DNA of 41,947 nucleotides. Origin: Phyllobacteriaceae bacterium. Its GTDB lineage: Bacteria > Pseudomonadota > Alphaproteobacteria > Rhizobiales > Rhizobiaceae. The stretch lies in assembly GCA_023954255.1 (NCBI GenBank), contig JAMLIH010000023.1, positions 1 to 41,947 of the forward strand. The letters are read 5' to 3'. Under the pieces are notes generated by a model, which ran no database searches, had not been told where the DNA came from, and worked only from the letters and a program-made list of their open reading frames with translations. This document shows positions 7,006 through 15,659 of the stretch, one piece after another. The position numbers and the translations under genes are program-made. Positions within the stretch are counted from its first letter, which is position 1; the number at the start of each line of letters is the position of its first letter.

Positions 7006-10000
7006 ATGGCCGCCGGCGGTCCGCCTTCGCGGGCGTCTGTCCCTTCCGCGCGTGACCTGGAAGGCAAGTCCGCCGGTCTGGTCGGCTTCGTTGCCCGCCA
7101 CCACAACGCCGCCAACCTGATCATGGTGCTGATGATCCTGTTCGGTGTCTTTTCGCTAGGGCGGATCAATACCCAGTTTTTCCCGACACTCGAAATTCCC
7201 AACATTACCGTTACGGTCTCCTGGCCTGGCGCCAGCGCCGAGGATGTCGAGATCAACATATTGCAGACCATCGAGCCGGAAGTCCGGTTCATTGATGGTG
7301 TGGTCAAGATGGAGTCCTATTCGCGCGAGGGATCGGGCACCGTCTCGCTCGAGTTCGAGCGCAACGCCAACATGCAGAAGGCGTTGTCCGATGTGGAATC
7401 GGCCGTCAAGGCGATCACCAGCCTGCCGGAGGATTCCGAAACGCCCAAGGTGAGCCGGGTCTCCTTTTTCGACCGGGTGGCCAACATCTCCCTTGCCGGG
7501 AATATCCCTGAGCAGACCTTGCGGATTTATGCCCGCAAGATCAGGGACGACCTGATCGAGCGGGGCATCGACAAGGTCGACTTCAGCGGCATGCGCGACC
7601 TTGAATTGCAGGTCGACATCATGGACCGCGAGTTGCGCCGGCTTGGCCTGTCCATCGGCGATGTCTCCAGGGTTGTCGCAGGAAACAGCCGAGACCTGCC
7701 GTCCGGCCAGATGGAGGGCAATGTCGAAAAGCAGCTTCGCACCCTGGCCGAATTCAAGGATCCGTCTGCCCTTGGCCGCATCGAGGTCAAATCGCTGCCA
7801 AGCGGCGAGAAGGTTCTGCTGCGCGATATCGCCACGATCGGCACGGGCTTCGAGGATGGCGCCGAACAGGGTATGAGCAATGGCAAGAACGCCATTGAAC
7901 TGGCGATCCGCCGCGCTCCGACGGCGGACACGCTGGCTACTGCCGCGATTCTCGACGAATACCTGGCGGAACTGCAAACCTCGCTGCCGCCAGGCATCGA
8001 GCTCCAGAAATACAACATTGCCGCCAATGCGCTGACCGACCGCATCTGGCTGCTGGTCAAGAACGGCATTGGCGGGCTCGTCATCGTGGTCGCGACCCTG
8101 TTTCTGTTCCTCAATGCGCGGGTCGCCTTCTGGGTGGCTGCCGGTATCCCCGTCGCCATGCTGGCGACCATCGGCCTGATGATGGTGATGGGCCAGTCGA
8201 TCAACATGATCTCCTTGTTTGCGCTGATCATGATGCTCGGCATCATCGTCGACGACGCCATTGTTGTGGGCGAACACACCGCCACCCGGTTTTCCCTTGG
8301 CGACGGTCCTTACGAGGCGGCGGAGAACGGGGCCGGACGGATGGTCATCCCGGTTCTGGCCGCGATGACCACGACGATTGCCGCCTTCGCGCCGATCCTG
8401 ATGATCCGCGACACCATCGGCCAGGTGATGGGTGTCATGCCGATCGTCGTCATCGCCGTCATCATAGCCAGTCTGATCGAGTGCTTCTTCATCCTGCCGG
8501 GACACCTGGCCCACACCCTTCAGCCGCGGGTAAAGCGCGGCTGGTCCTACTGGCGGCACCTGTTCTTTTCGCTGACGGTCGGCGTGTTCCTAATCGGCGT
8601 TGCGACGAGAAGTGCATCCGGCGACCTGTCCGTGGCCGGGCAATCCTATTCCGGCCTGATCCAGACCCTCGCCAGGCTGCAATCGGAAGCCGGCACCCCG
8701 GTTTTTCTGGCCCTGATGGTCCTCGGCTCCCTTGCCGCCGGCGCGTTGGCCGAAGGCCTGATCTGGGCAGCATCGGCCCTTGCCCGCCGAAGAAGGGGCC
8801 GGCAGGCGCAGCGTATCGACCTGGAGGAGGAAAACTGGTTCCGGCGGAGCTTCGACAAGGGGTTTGCCGCCTTCAGGGACGGGCCGTTCAACCGGTTGGT
8901 GTGTCTTTCCTTCCAGTGGCGCTATGTGACCATTTCCGTGGCGCTGGGGCTGACGATGATCGTCTTCTACGGCCTTTATATCGGCGGCGGACGGCTGCAG
9001 TTCGTCTTCTTCCCGTCGCCTGAATCGGAAAACATCAATGCCAATCTGGTGTTCAATGCAGGTACGCCGGAAGATCGAGTCAAACAGGTAATCAATGAAA
9101 TCGAAGCCTCGCTGCGCGAAACCGAACAGCAGCTGACAGACGGCAAGGAAACGCTTGTTTCCGCCGTCTTCACCACGCTGGGCACCTCCGGCCGGAACCG
9201 GGGCGACAATCTTGCAACCGTCAGCGTACAGCTTGCTTCCTCCGAGGAGCGCACGGTTCGAACACCCGATATCGTCAAGGCCTGGCGCGACAATCTGCCG
9301 AAGCTGCCCGGCCTCAAGCGGGTGGCGGTTTCGGCCACGCGTGGCGGCCCGCCGGGACGCGACATCGATATCGAGCTGACCGGCCCGGACGCGGCTGTGC
9401 TCAAGGCTGCCGCTGCCGAGGTCATCGCGCTGGTGGAAGCGGTTCCATCAGTCAACGGCATTGCCGACGACCTGCCGTTCGGCAAGCCGGAACTGGTCAT
9501 GCAACTGACCCCGCGCGGCGCGGCGCTGGGTTTCACCGTTGACGAGGTAGGCCGTCAGATCAGGGATGCGTTCGAAGGCGCGATTGCCAGGCGCTTTGCC
9601 GATGGAAATGACGAGATCGCCATTCGCATCTCGCGGCAAACCCGCGACCAGGGCTCCACGGCGCTGCGCAACTTCGAACTCAAGGCGCCGTCCGGCGGAT
9701 TTGTACCGCTGGTCGAAGTGGTCAGCCTGACCGAGCGCCAGGGCTTTTCCGCCATCCGGCGGCTTGCCGGAAAGACGATCGTTTCGGTGACGGCCGATAT
9801 CGACACCGACGTCGTCAGCGTCAGCCAGGCGCTGGAGCAGATACGGGAGGCCGGGCTCGAGCGCATCTCGGCCGGTTATGGCATCGACTACCGTTTTGCC
9901 GGGCGGGAACTGGAGCGGCAGAAATCCTTCGAGGATTTGCGCTATGGCGTCATCATCGCGCTGTCGATCATCTACATCATTCTCGCCTGGGTGTTCTCAA

Positions 10001-10479
10001 GTTACTTCCTGCCCTTTGCCATCATGCTGATCATTCCCTTCGGCGTGGTCGGCGCGATCTTCGGCCACTGGCTGCTCGGCTTCAACCTGACGATCATGTC
10101 CTTCATCGCGCTGCTCGGGCTTGCCGGCATTCTGGTCAATGATTCCATCATTCTGGTCAGCCGGATGAATGAGCGCATCCGGCAGGAGGGAGAGGCACTG
10201 TTCGAGGCGGCGGCCGGTGCCAGCCGTGACCGCTTGCGGGCGGTGCTGCTGACATCGCTCACCACCATCGGCGGGCTTGTGCCCTTGATGTTTGAAAAGA
10301 GTGTCCAGGCGCAGTTCATTCTGCCCATGGCCGTAACCATCATCTTCGGTCTGGGTACGGCGACGCTTCTGGTGCTGTTTCTGGTGCCGGCCTTTGTCGG
10401 CATCGGCGATGATATCCGCCGCCTGCTCGTGACCGTCTTCGGCTCGCACGCAAGGGCAGGCCGCCAACCCGCCGAATAA
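7006..10479 (+). CDS. RND efflux pump permease with an extra transmembrane insert
   Basis: A 1157-residue inner-membrane transporter of the RND/HAE family, driven by the proton gradient. It has the usual two-fold repeat of membrane bundles and periplasmic loops. TM4 carries the Asp pair D416-D417 in GIIVDDAIVV, and the second half has LAGILVNDSIILV. Most family members are about 1030-1050 residues. The excess here lies after TM6, at about residues 506-610, where two extra hydrophobic segments (near 515-532 and 565-590) are followed by a basic patch (ARRRRGRQ). It is translationally linked to the adaptor gene just upstream. Substrate unknown. Confidence 0.92.
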   Translation: MAAGGPPSRASVPSARDLEGKSAGLVGFVARHHNAANLIMVLMILFGVFSLGRINTQFFPTLEIPNITVTVSWPGASAEDVEINILQTIEPEVRFIDGVVKMESYSREGSGTVSLEFERNANMQKALSDVESAVKAITSLPEDSETPKVSRVSFFDRVANISLAGNIPEQTLRIYARKIRDDLIERGIDKVDFSGMRDLELQVDIMDRELRRLGLSIGDVSRVVAGNSRDLPSGQMEGNVEKQLRTLAEFKDPSALGRIEVKSLPSGEKVLLRDIATIGTGFEDGAEQGMSNGKNAIELAIRRAPTADTLATAAILDEYLAELQTSLPPGIELQKYNIAANALTDRIWLLVKNGIGGLVIVVATLFLFLNARVAFWVAAGIPVAMLATIGLMMVMGQSINMISLFALIMMLGIIVDDAIVVGEHTATRFSLGDGPYEAAENGAGRMVIPVLAAMTTTIAAFAPILMIRDTIGQVMGVMPIVVIAVIIASLIECFFILPGHLAHTLQPRVKRGWSYWRHLFFSLTVGVFLIGVATRSASGDLSVAGQSYSGLIQTLARLQSEAGTPVFLALMVLGSLAAGALAEGLIWAASALARRRRGRQAQRIDLEEENWFRRSFDKGFAAFRDGPFNRLVCLSFQWRYVTISVALGLTMIVFYGLYIGGGRLQFVFFPSPESENINANLVFNAGTPEDRVKQVINEIEASLRETEQQLTDGKETLVSAVFTTLGTSGRNRGDNLATVSVQLASSEERTVRTPDIVKAWRDNLPKLPGLKRVAVSATRGGPPGRDIDIELTGPDAAVLKAAAAEVIALVEAVPSVNGIADDLPFGKPELVMQLTPRGAALGFTVDEVGRQIRDAFEGAIARRFADGNDEIAIRISRQTRDQGSTALRNFELKAPSGGFVPLVEVVSLTERQGFSAIRRLAGKTIVSVTADIDTDVVSVSQALEQIREAGLERISAGYGIDYRFAGRELERQKSFEDLRYGVIIALSIIYIILAWVFSSYFLPFAIMLIIPFGVVGAIFGHWLLGFNLTIMSFIALLGLAGILVNDSIILVSRMNERIRQEGEALFEAAAGASRDRLRAVLLTSLTTIGGLVPLMFEKSVQAQFILPMAVTIIFGLGTATLLVLFLVPAFVGIGDDIRRLLVTVFGSHARAGRQPAE

Positions 10480-10493
10480 TCGCGGCTGCCCGT

Positions 10494-11977
10494 TCAGTTG
10501 CGCCAGAAGTGAGGCATCAGCAGCACGAGGACCGTTAGCAGTTCCAGCCGCCCCACCATCATCGCAATGGTCAATATCCACTTTGCGCTGTCGTTGAGGC
10601 TCTTGAAGTTGCCGACCGGCCCGATGACGTCGCCCATGCCGGGGCCGACATTGGCGAGCGCCGTTGCTGCTGCCGAGGCCGCCATGATGAAGTCGAGCCC
10701 CACCATGTTGAGCGCCACGGTTGTAACCCAGAAGGCCAGCGCGAACAGGAAAAGGAAATTCATCACCGCTGCCGAAACCTCTTCCTTCAGCGGTTTTCCA
10801 TTGTAGCGCATCACGAAAATGCCGTTGGGCTGCAGCGTGCGCCGCACATGCTGTTTGACCGTCTCATACAGAATCTGGAACCGGAAGATCTTGATCCCGC
10901 ACGATGTCGAACCGGCGCACCCGCCGATGAACATGATCAGGAAGAAGAATATCTGAGAGGAAAAGCCCCAGCTGCTGTAATTGGTTGTTGTGTATCCCGT
11001 TCCCGTCACCAGCGATGTGACGTTCAGCAGCGAATGAAAGAAGCCGCGCACCGGATTGTCGGGTTCGGGATGCAGCCACCAGCCGATCATCGTCAGCAGG
11101 AGCAGCAGAAAAAGAAAGGCGCGCACCTGCGAGTTGCGCCACAGCGCTTGCGGTTCGCCACGTACCAGCTGAACATACAGGATGAACGGGATGGAACCTG
11201 CTATCATGAATACCGTCGCCACTGCATCGACCGAGTAACTGTCGAAATAGGCGAGCGATGCATCCTTTGTGGAGAAGCCGCCGGTCGCCACAGTCGTCAT
11301 GGCATGGATGACCGCATCGTCGATCTTCATGCCCACCATCAGATAGGCCATGGCACACAGCGCGGTGATGAAGACGAACATCAGCGTCAGCGAACCCGAT
11401 ATCTGGGTTGCCCTCGGCATGATCTTCTCGGCCGTATCGAAGGCCTGATTCGAACAGTCGCCTGCATGCCGCCGACCTGCAGCATCGGCACCGCGACCGC
11501 CATGACGATGATGCCGAGCCCGCCAAGCCACTGCTGGATGCCCCGCCACAGCAGGATGCCGGGCGGCGCATAGTCGAGGCCGGTAATCACGGTCGAGCCG
11601 GTCGTCGTGATGCCCGACATCGATTCGAACATCGCATCGGTAAAGCTCGGCACCACACCCGCCCACATATAGGGCAGGGCGCCGAACATCGGCAGCAGGA
11701 TCCAGGCAAGCGTCACCAGCACGAAAGCCTGCCGCGTGCTCATGTCGGTGACGGTTCCCCGTGCGCCGCCGTAAAGGCCGATGCCGACAAGGCTGGTCAC
11801 CAGGCTGGCGGTGACGAAGACCTGCCAGTCGTCATTGTCGGCCATCAGGTCGACGACCGCCGGCAGCAGCATGGAAACGCCGAGCGTCGCCAGCAGCAGC
11901 CCGTTGACCAGCATGATTGGCCGGACCGCACGGAAAATCGAGCGTTCGGACGGTTTAGTTGTAGACAGGGTCTGCAT
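10494..11977 (-). pseudogene. trkH: TrkH-type potassium uptake protein, frame broken
   Basis: Membrane subunit of the Trk potassium uptake system. The first part runs from ATG 11977 (MQTLSTTKPSE) through filter-loop region SMSGITTTGSTVI to MLQVGGMQ. The second part resumes in another frame at FDTAEKIMPRATQISGSL and runs to the stop at 10494, including VATGGFST and GTGYTTTNY. At about 11441-11458 the expected join is disturbed by what looks like +4, -1 and -1 bases, a net +2. The corrected protein would be 493 residues, normal for TrkH. The start overlaps the end of apaG. It is either a damaged gene or a sequencing fault; neighbouring metZ and dcd show similar faults. Confidence 0.85.
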
Positions 11978-12347
11978 CGGGCATGTCCAGCGAAAAGGCG
12001 GGGATGGCAACCCTGAGAACGTTGCCATCCTCCGAGCGCATTTCGTAATGCCCTACCATGATCCCGGAGGGAGTCGATAGCGGGCATCCGCTGGTATATT
12101 CGTAGCTGGCACCGGGACCGATGATCGGCTGTTCGCCGACGACCCCTTCGCCGGCGACTTCCTCGATCTGCCCGTTCGCATCGGTGATGTGCCAGTAGCG
12201 GTTGATCAGTTGAACGGCGCGGGTTCCGGCATTTTCGATCAATACCCGGTAGGCCCAGAAATAAAGATTGCGCTCCGGGTCCGAGCGCTCGTCGATGAAC
12301 ACCGGCAAAACGCTGACAGTGATTTGATCGGTCGACTGACGGTACAT
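11955..12347 (-). CDS. apaG: ApaG (Co2+/Mg2+ efflux protein, DUF525)
   Basis: A 130-residue protein of the ApaG/DUF525 family, an FnIII-like beta-sandwich. It starts at ATG 12347. Typical motifs are WHITDANGQIEEVAGEGVVG, YTSGCPLSTPSGIMVGHYEM and the family's full length. The molecular role is poorly defined; ApaG has been linked to divalent metal tolerance. Its 3' end overlaps the trkH start by 23 bp. Confidence 0.93.
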   Translation of the reverse strand: MYRQSTDQITVSVLPVFIDERSDPERNLYFWAYRVLIENAGTRAVQLINRYWHITDANGQIEEVAGEGVVGEQPIIGPGASYEYTSGCPLSTPSGIMVGHYEMRSEDGNVLRVAIPAFSLDMPDADPVYN

Positions 12348-12447
12348 GCTGACAATTCTACCGTCTTCATGCCAGAACTGCCAGACGCTTTCATTTCGGC
12401 GGCTGCCGGCTGTTGGGGCAAGGCGGCTGCAGAACGGGATTCAATCG

Positions 12448-13059
12448 ATGCTGGACGGGTTCGCAAGAAAACAGATCGATCCGCTGCTGATGGCGATTGC
12501 ACGCCGGCTGGCCGGTACCGGCATCACGCCGAACCAGATCACCGTTGCAGGCTTCGCCATCGGCGCCTTTGCCGCAGGGGCGATTGCCGCCGGATGGTTT
12601 CTGACCGGCCTTGTCTTGCTGCTCGCGAGCAGGCTTGCCGATGGTCTCGATGGTTCGCTCGCCAAACTGACGAAGACGAGCGATTTCGGCGGCTTTCTCG
12701 ACATCGTGCTGGATTTTGCCTTTTACGGCATCATTCCGCTCGGCTTCATTTTTGCCGATCCGGGGCAGAACGCGCTGGCCGGCGCCACGCTGATCTTTTC
12801 CTTCTACGTCAATGGCGCCAGTTTTCTGGCCTTTGCCACGCTGGCCGAAAGGCACAAGCTGGAAGGCAATGCGCGTGGCACGAAGTCGATCTTTTTCACC
12901 ACCGGGCTTGCCGAGGCAACGGAGACGCTGGCGGTGTTTGTCCTTGCCAGCCTGTTCCCGGCCTGGTTCGCCGTCCTCGCCTGGCTGTTTGCGGCGGTAT
13001 GCTTCTACACGGCACTCGTGCGCATCCTGCAGGCTAGGGAGACGTTCCCCGGCAAATAG
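12448..13059 (+). CDS. CDP-alcohol phosphatidyltransferase family protein
   Basis: A 203-residue integral membrane enzyme that would join a CDP-activated lipid to an alcohol head group. The start is taken as ATG 12448 (MLDGFARKQIDPLL), because in-frame sequence from 12346 is unlike the family. The signature is ADGLDGSLAKLTKTSDF followed by GGFLDIVLD. It differs from the classic DGxxAR-x8-G-x3-D-x3-D by Lys for Arg and one residue less spacing, as I recall for a Rhizobiales subgroup. Several hydrophobic segments follow. The head-group substrate cannot be assigned. It is divergent from apaG, and its end overlaps the metZ end by 26 bp. Confidence 0.85.
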   Translation: MLDGFARKQIDPLLMAIARRLAGTGITPNQITVAGFAIGAFAAGAIAAGWFLTGLVLLLASRLADGLDGSLAKLTKTSDFGGFLDIVLDFAFYGIIPLGFIFADPGQNALAGATLIFSFYVNGASFLAFATLAERHKLEGNARGTKSIFFTTGLAEATETLAVFVLASLFPAWFAVLAWLFAAVCFYTALVRILQARETFPGK

Positions 13060-14274
13060 CGGCGGGGCGGCTCAGGAAGCACCTTGCCGCCGCCAGCGCC
13101 TGATCGAGATCGGTCATCAGATCGTCCACATCCTCAAGCCCCACGGACAGTCGCAGCAGGCCGGGTGAAATCCCCAGTTCGGCCTGATCCTCGGCGGCAA
13201 GGTTCTTGTGCGTGGTGGTCGCCGGATGGGTAATCAGGCTCTTGGCATCGCCCAGATTGTTCGAGATGCGGATGAGCTTCAGCGCGTTTTCAAGTGCGAA
13301 GGCTGCCTGCTTGCCGCCTTCAACCTCGAAGGCCAGAAGGGTGGAGCCGCCAGTCATCTGCTTCTGCGCGAGTTCTGCCTGCGGGTGGGAGGGAGCGCCC
13401 GGATAGATCGCCCGCTTGACGCCCGCATGCGAGGCAAGAAATTCGCACAGCTTTGCCGCCGTTTCCGTCTGCTGGCGCACCCGCACGGGCAGGGTCTCCA
13501 GCCCCTTGAGCAGCACCCAGGCATTGAACGGGCTGAGGCTCGGCCCGGTGTGGCGGAAATAGTCGTGCAGGTTCTCCTCGATCCATTTCTTGCCGGAAAG
13601 CACGATGCCGCCAAGACAGCGGCCCTGGCCGTCAATGTGCTTGGTCGCCGAATAGACGACGATGTCGGCACCGAGCGCCAGCGGCTTTTGCTGCAGCGGC
13701 GTGGCGAAGACATTGTCGACGATCAGCTTCGCGCCGTTCTCATGGGCAAGATCGGCAATGGCGCGGATATCGCACAGTTCCAGCGTCGGATTGGTCGGGC
13801 TTTCCAGAAAGAACACTTTGGTTTCCGGCCGGACAGCCTGTTTCCAGGCATCGAGGTTCTTGCCGTCGACCAGCGTGCAGGCAACGCCATAGGAAGGCAT
13901 CAGCTTTTCGATCACCCAGCGGCAGGAGCCGAACAGTGCCTTGGCGGCAACGATATGGTCGCCTGCCTTCAACTGGCAGCCGATAGCGCTGGCAACTGCG
14001 GCCATTCCGGAGGCTGTGGCCCGCGCATCCTCGGCTCCTTCCAGCAGACACATGCGCTGCTCGAACATGTGCACGGTGGGGTTCGCATAGCGCGAATAGA
14101 TGAAGCCATCCTCGTCACCCTTGAAGCGCGCTTCGGCGGATTCGGCACTGTCATAGACAAAGCCCTGGGTCAGATAGAGCGCCTCGAAGTCTCTCCGAAG
14201 GGCGAGCGCAAGGTGCCGCCATGGACCAGTGCCGTTGCGGGATTCCAGTTTTCGGGCTTGGATAGGTCTTTCAT
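13034..14274 (-). pseudogene. metZ: O-succinylhomoserine sulfhydrylase, one-base frameshift
   Basis: A PLP-dependent Cys/Met metabolism enzyme making homocysteine from O-succinylhomoserine. The start is ATG 14274 (MKDLSKPENWNPAT). After RSPFGETS the frame fails: one base is missing near 14184-14188, giving a stop soon after. In the next frame it continues EALYLTQGFVYDSAES through the PLP-lysine motif SATKHIDGQGRCLGG to the end at 13034. Adding one base gives 413 residues, close to family length. Upstream are a sigma-70-like promoter, a SAM-II riboswitch and a terminator, all in metZ orientation. The intact leader suggests recent damage or a base-call error. Confidence 0.9.
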
Positions 14275-14311
14275 CGTGTTATTACCGTCCTGTCGCTGCG
14301 CAACCGGAAAC

Positions 14312-14342
14312 AAAAAAATCCGGCTGCAAGCGCTAGCCGGAT
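14312..14342 (-). terminator. intrinsic terminator in the metZ leader
   Basis: On the minus strand an 8-bp perfect stem, ATCCGGCT / AGCCGGAT, with a 9-base loop is followed by seven T. It lies between the SAM-II aptamer and the metZ start, about 40 bases before the ATG. It is placed to act as the riboswitch's off-switch by ending transcription. Confidence 0.8.
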
Positions 14343-14369
14343 CCGAGATTGCCCATTTCGGGTGCTTCG

Positions 14370-14427
14370 GCCCTTTTAGCGAGTTGTTTTACGTGGCTGC
14401 AAGCCGGCCGGCCCAAATCACCACGAG
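14370..14427 (-). promoter_or_regulatory. SAM-II riboswitch controlling metZ
   Basis: Reading the minus strand, CGTGG-TGATTTGGGC is followed by a GC-rich linker, then GCAGCCACG pairing back to CGTGG, then TAAAACAACTCGC and GCTAAAAGGG. These match the SAM-II class seen before metA/metZ genes in Agrobacterium and relatives: P1 stem, UGAUUUG loop and the 3' pseudoknot strand GCUAAAA(A)GGG. SAM binding is known to lower expression in this class. It sits directly upstream of a terminator and metZ, so the target is clear. Confidence 0.9.
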
Positions 14428-14440
14428 TTCAATAATCAGT

Positions 14441-14469
14441 GGTTTACTGGCGAAACCCCTTTGCGTCAA
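14441..14469 (-). promoter_or_regulatory. promoter of metZ
   Basis: On the minus strand, TTGACG (14469-14464) and TAAACC (14446-14441) are separated by exactly 17 bases. Transcription would begin near 14435, just before the SAM-II aptamer, which supports both calls. Confidence 0.65.
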
Positions 14470-14483
14470 TGGCGCGATTGACT

Positions 14484-14509
14484 AGAGCACTCTGCAGGTA
14501 ATGTGCTCT
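14484..14509 (+). repeat. short inverted repeat in the dcd leader
   Basis: AGAGCAC and GTGCTCT form a perfect 7-bp stem around a 12-base spacer, about 40 bases before the dcd start. It has no T-run. It could be a palindromic dispersed element or an operator; there is no second copy in the window. Confidence 0.35.
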
Positions 14510-14550
14510 GGATCAGAAACCGCAACCCAGGCAGGATCGATCGGAACGTC

Positions 14551-15653
14551 ATGAGCGGCGACAAAAAAGAGCAATCCCGGGCGGGCATCTTGCCGGACCG
14601 CATGATTGCCGGGCTTTTCGAGAGCGGTGCGCTTGCATCAGCCCGCCCGCTCGATGCCGACCAGATCCAGCCGGCCAGCTCGACCTGCGCCTCTTGGCGA
14701 AGGGGCATACCGCGTCAGGGCCTCCTTCCTGCCGGAAAGACCACGTCGCTGATAAGCTGGAAAACCTGAAGCTGCACGAGTTCAGCCTGAAGGAAGGCGC
14801 GGTTCTGGAAACAGGCTGCGTCTACATCGTGCCCTTGCTGGAAAGCCTGACACTGCCGGATACGATCTCCGCCTCGGCAAATCCCAAGAGCTCCACCGGC
14901 CGGCTCGACATATTCACCCGCGTCATGACCGATCGCGGGCAGGAGTTCGACAAGATCGCAGCAGCGTATGACGGTCCGCTCTACATGGAGGTCAGCCCGC
15001 GCACCTTCCCGATCATCGTGCGGCCCGGCTCGCGCCTGTCGCAGGTCCGCTTTCGCACAGGCAGTTCGCAACTCGATGACGATGAGCTTCTCAACCTGCA
15101 TGAAAAGGAAGTGCTGGTCGCCACTTCGGAGCCCAACATCCACAATCATGGCATTGGCCTGTCGATCGATCTGACGGGTGATGAAAGCGGGCTGGTCGGC
15201 TATCGCGGCAAGCGGCATACGGGCGTCGTCGATGTCGACAGGAAGGCGGCGCTTCAAATCCACGATTACTGGGAGCCGATCTACAATCGGGGTAACCGCG
15301 ACATCGTCCTAGACCCCGATGAATTCTATATTCTCGTATCGCAGGAAGCCGTCCACGTGCCGCCTCTGTATGCGGCCGAGATGGTTCCGTTCGATCCGCT
15401 GGTCGGCGAGTTCCGCGTCCACTACGCCGGCTTCTTTGACCCCGGCTTCGGCCACGCCGCCGCAGGTGGTCTGGGCGCGCGCGGCGTGCTGGAAGTCAGA
15501 AGCCATGAAGTGCCGTTCATCCTCGAACACGGCCAGATCATCGGCCGGCTGGTTTATGAGCGTATGCTGGAGCGCCCGCAGGCGCTTTACGGCCAGGACC
15601 TCGGCTCGAACTATCAGGCCCAGGGCCTGAAACTGTCCAAGCACTTCCGCTGA
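14551..15653 (+). pseudogene. dcd: dCTP deaminase (long form), frame broken in three places
   Basis: 2'-Deoxycytidine 5'-triphosphate deaminase converts dCTP to dUTP for thymidylate supply. The start ATG 14551 (MSGDKKEQSRAGILPDRM) runs to RPLDADQIQPAS. Expected residues LDLRL, then GEGAYRVRASFLP, then KDHVADKLENL appear in successive different frames. This implies about -1 near 14680, +2 near 14693 and -2 near 14734. From there the frame is open to the stop at 15653, with HNHGIGLSIDL and other conserved stretches. Net -1 correction gives 367 residues, the size of the alphaproteobacterial long form. As given, it would make no full-length enzyme. Confidence 0.85.
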
Positions 15654-15659
15654 TACGGC

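Noticed and set aside
13208-14485. 425-codon plus-strand frame opposite metZ
   Set aside because: It covers the riboswitch and metZ in antisense; no recognisable protein features.
14694-15653. Separate gene starting at TTG 14694
   Set aside because: It is the 3' part of dcd after the indels; its first residues are out of frame with the family sequence.
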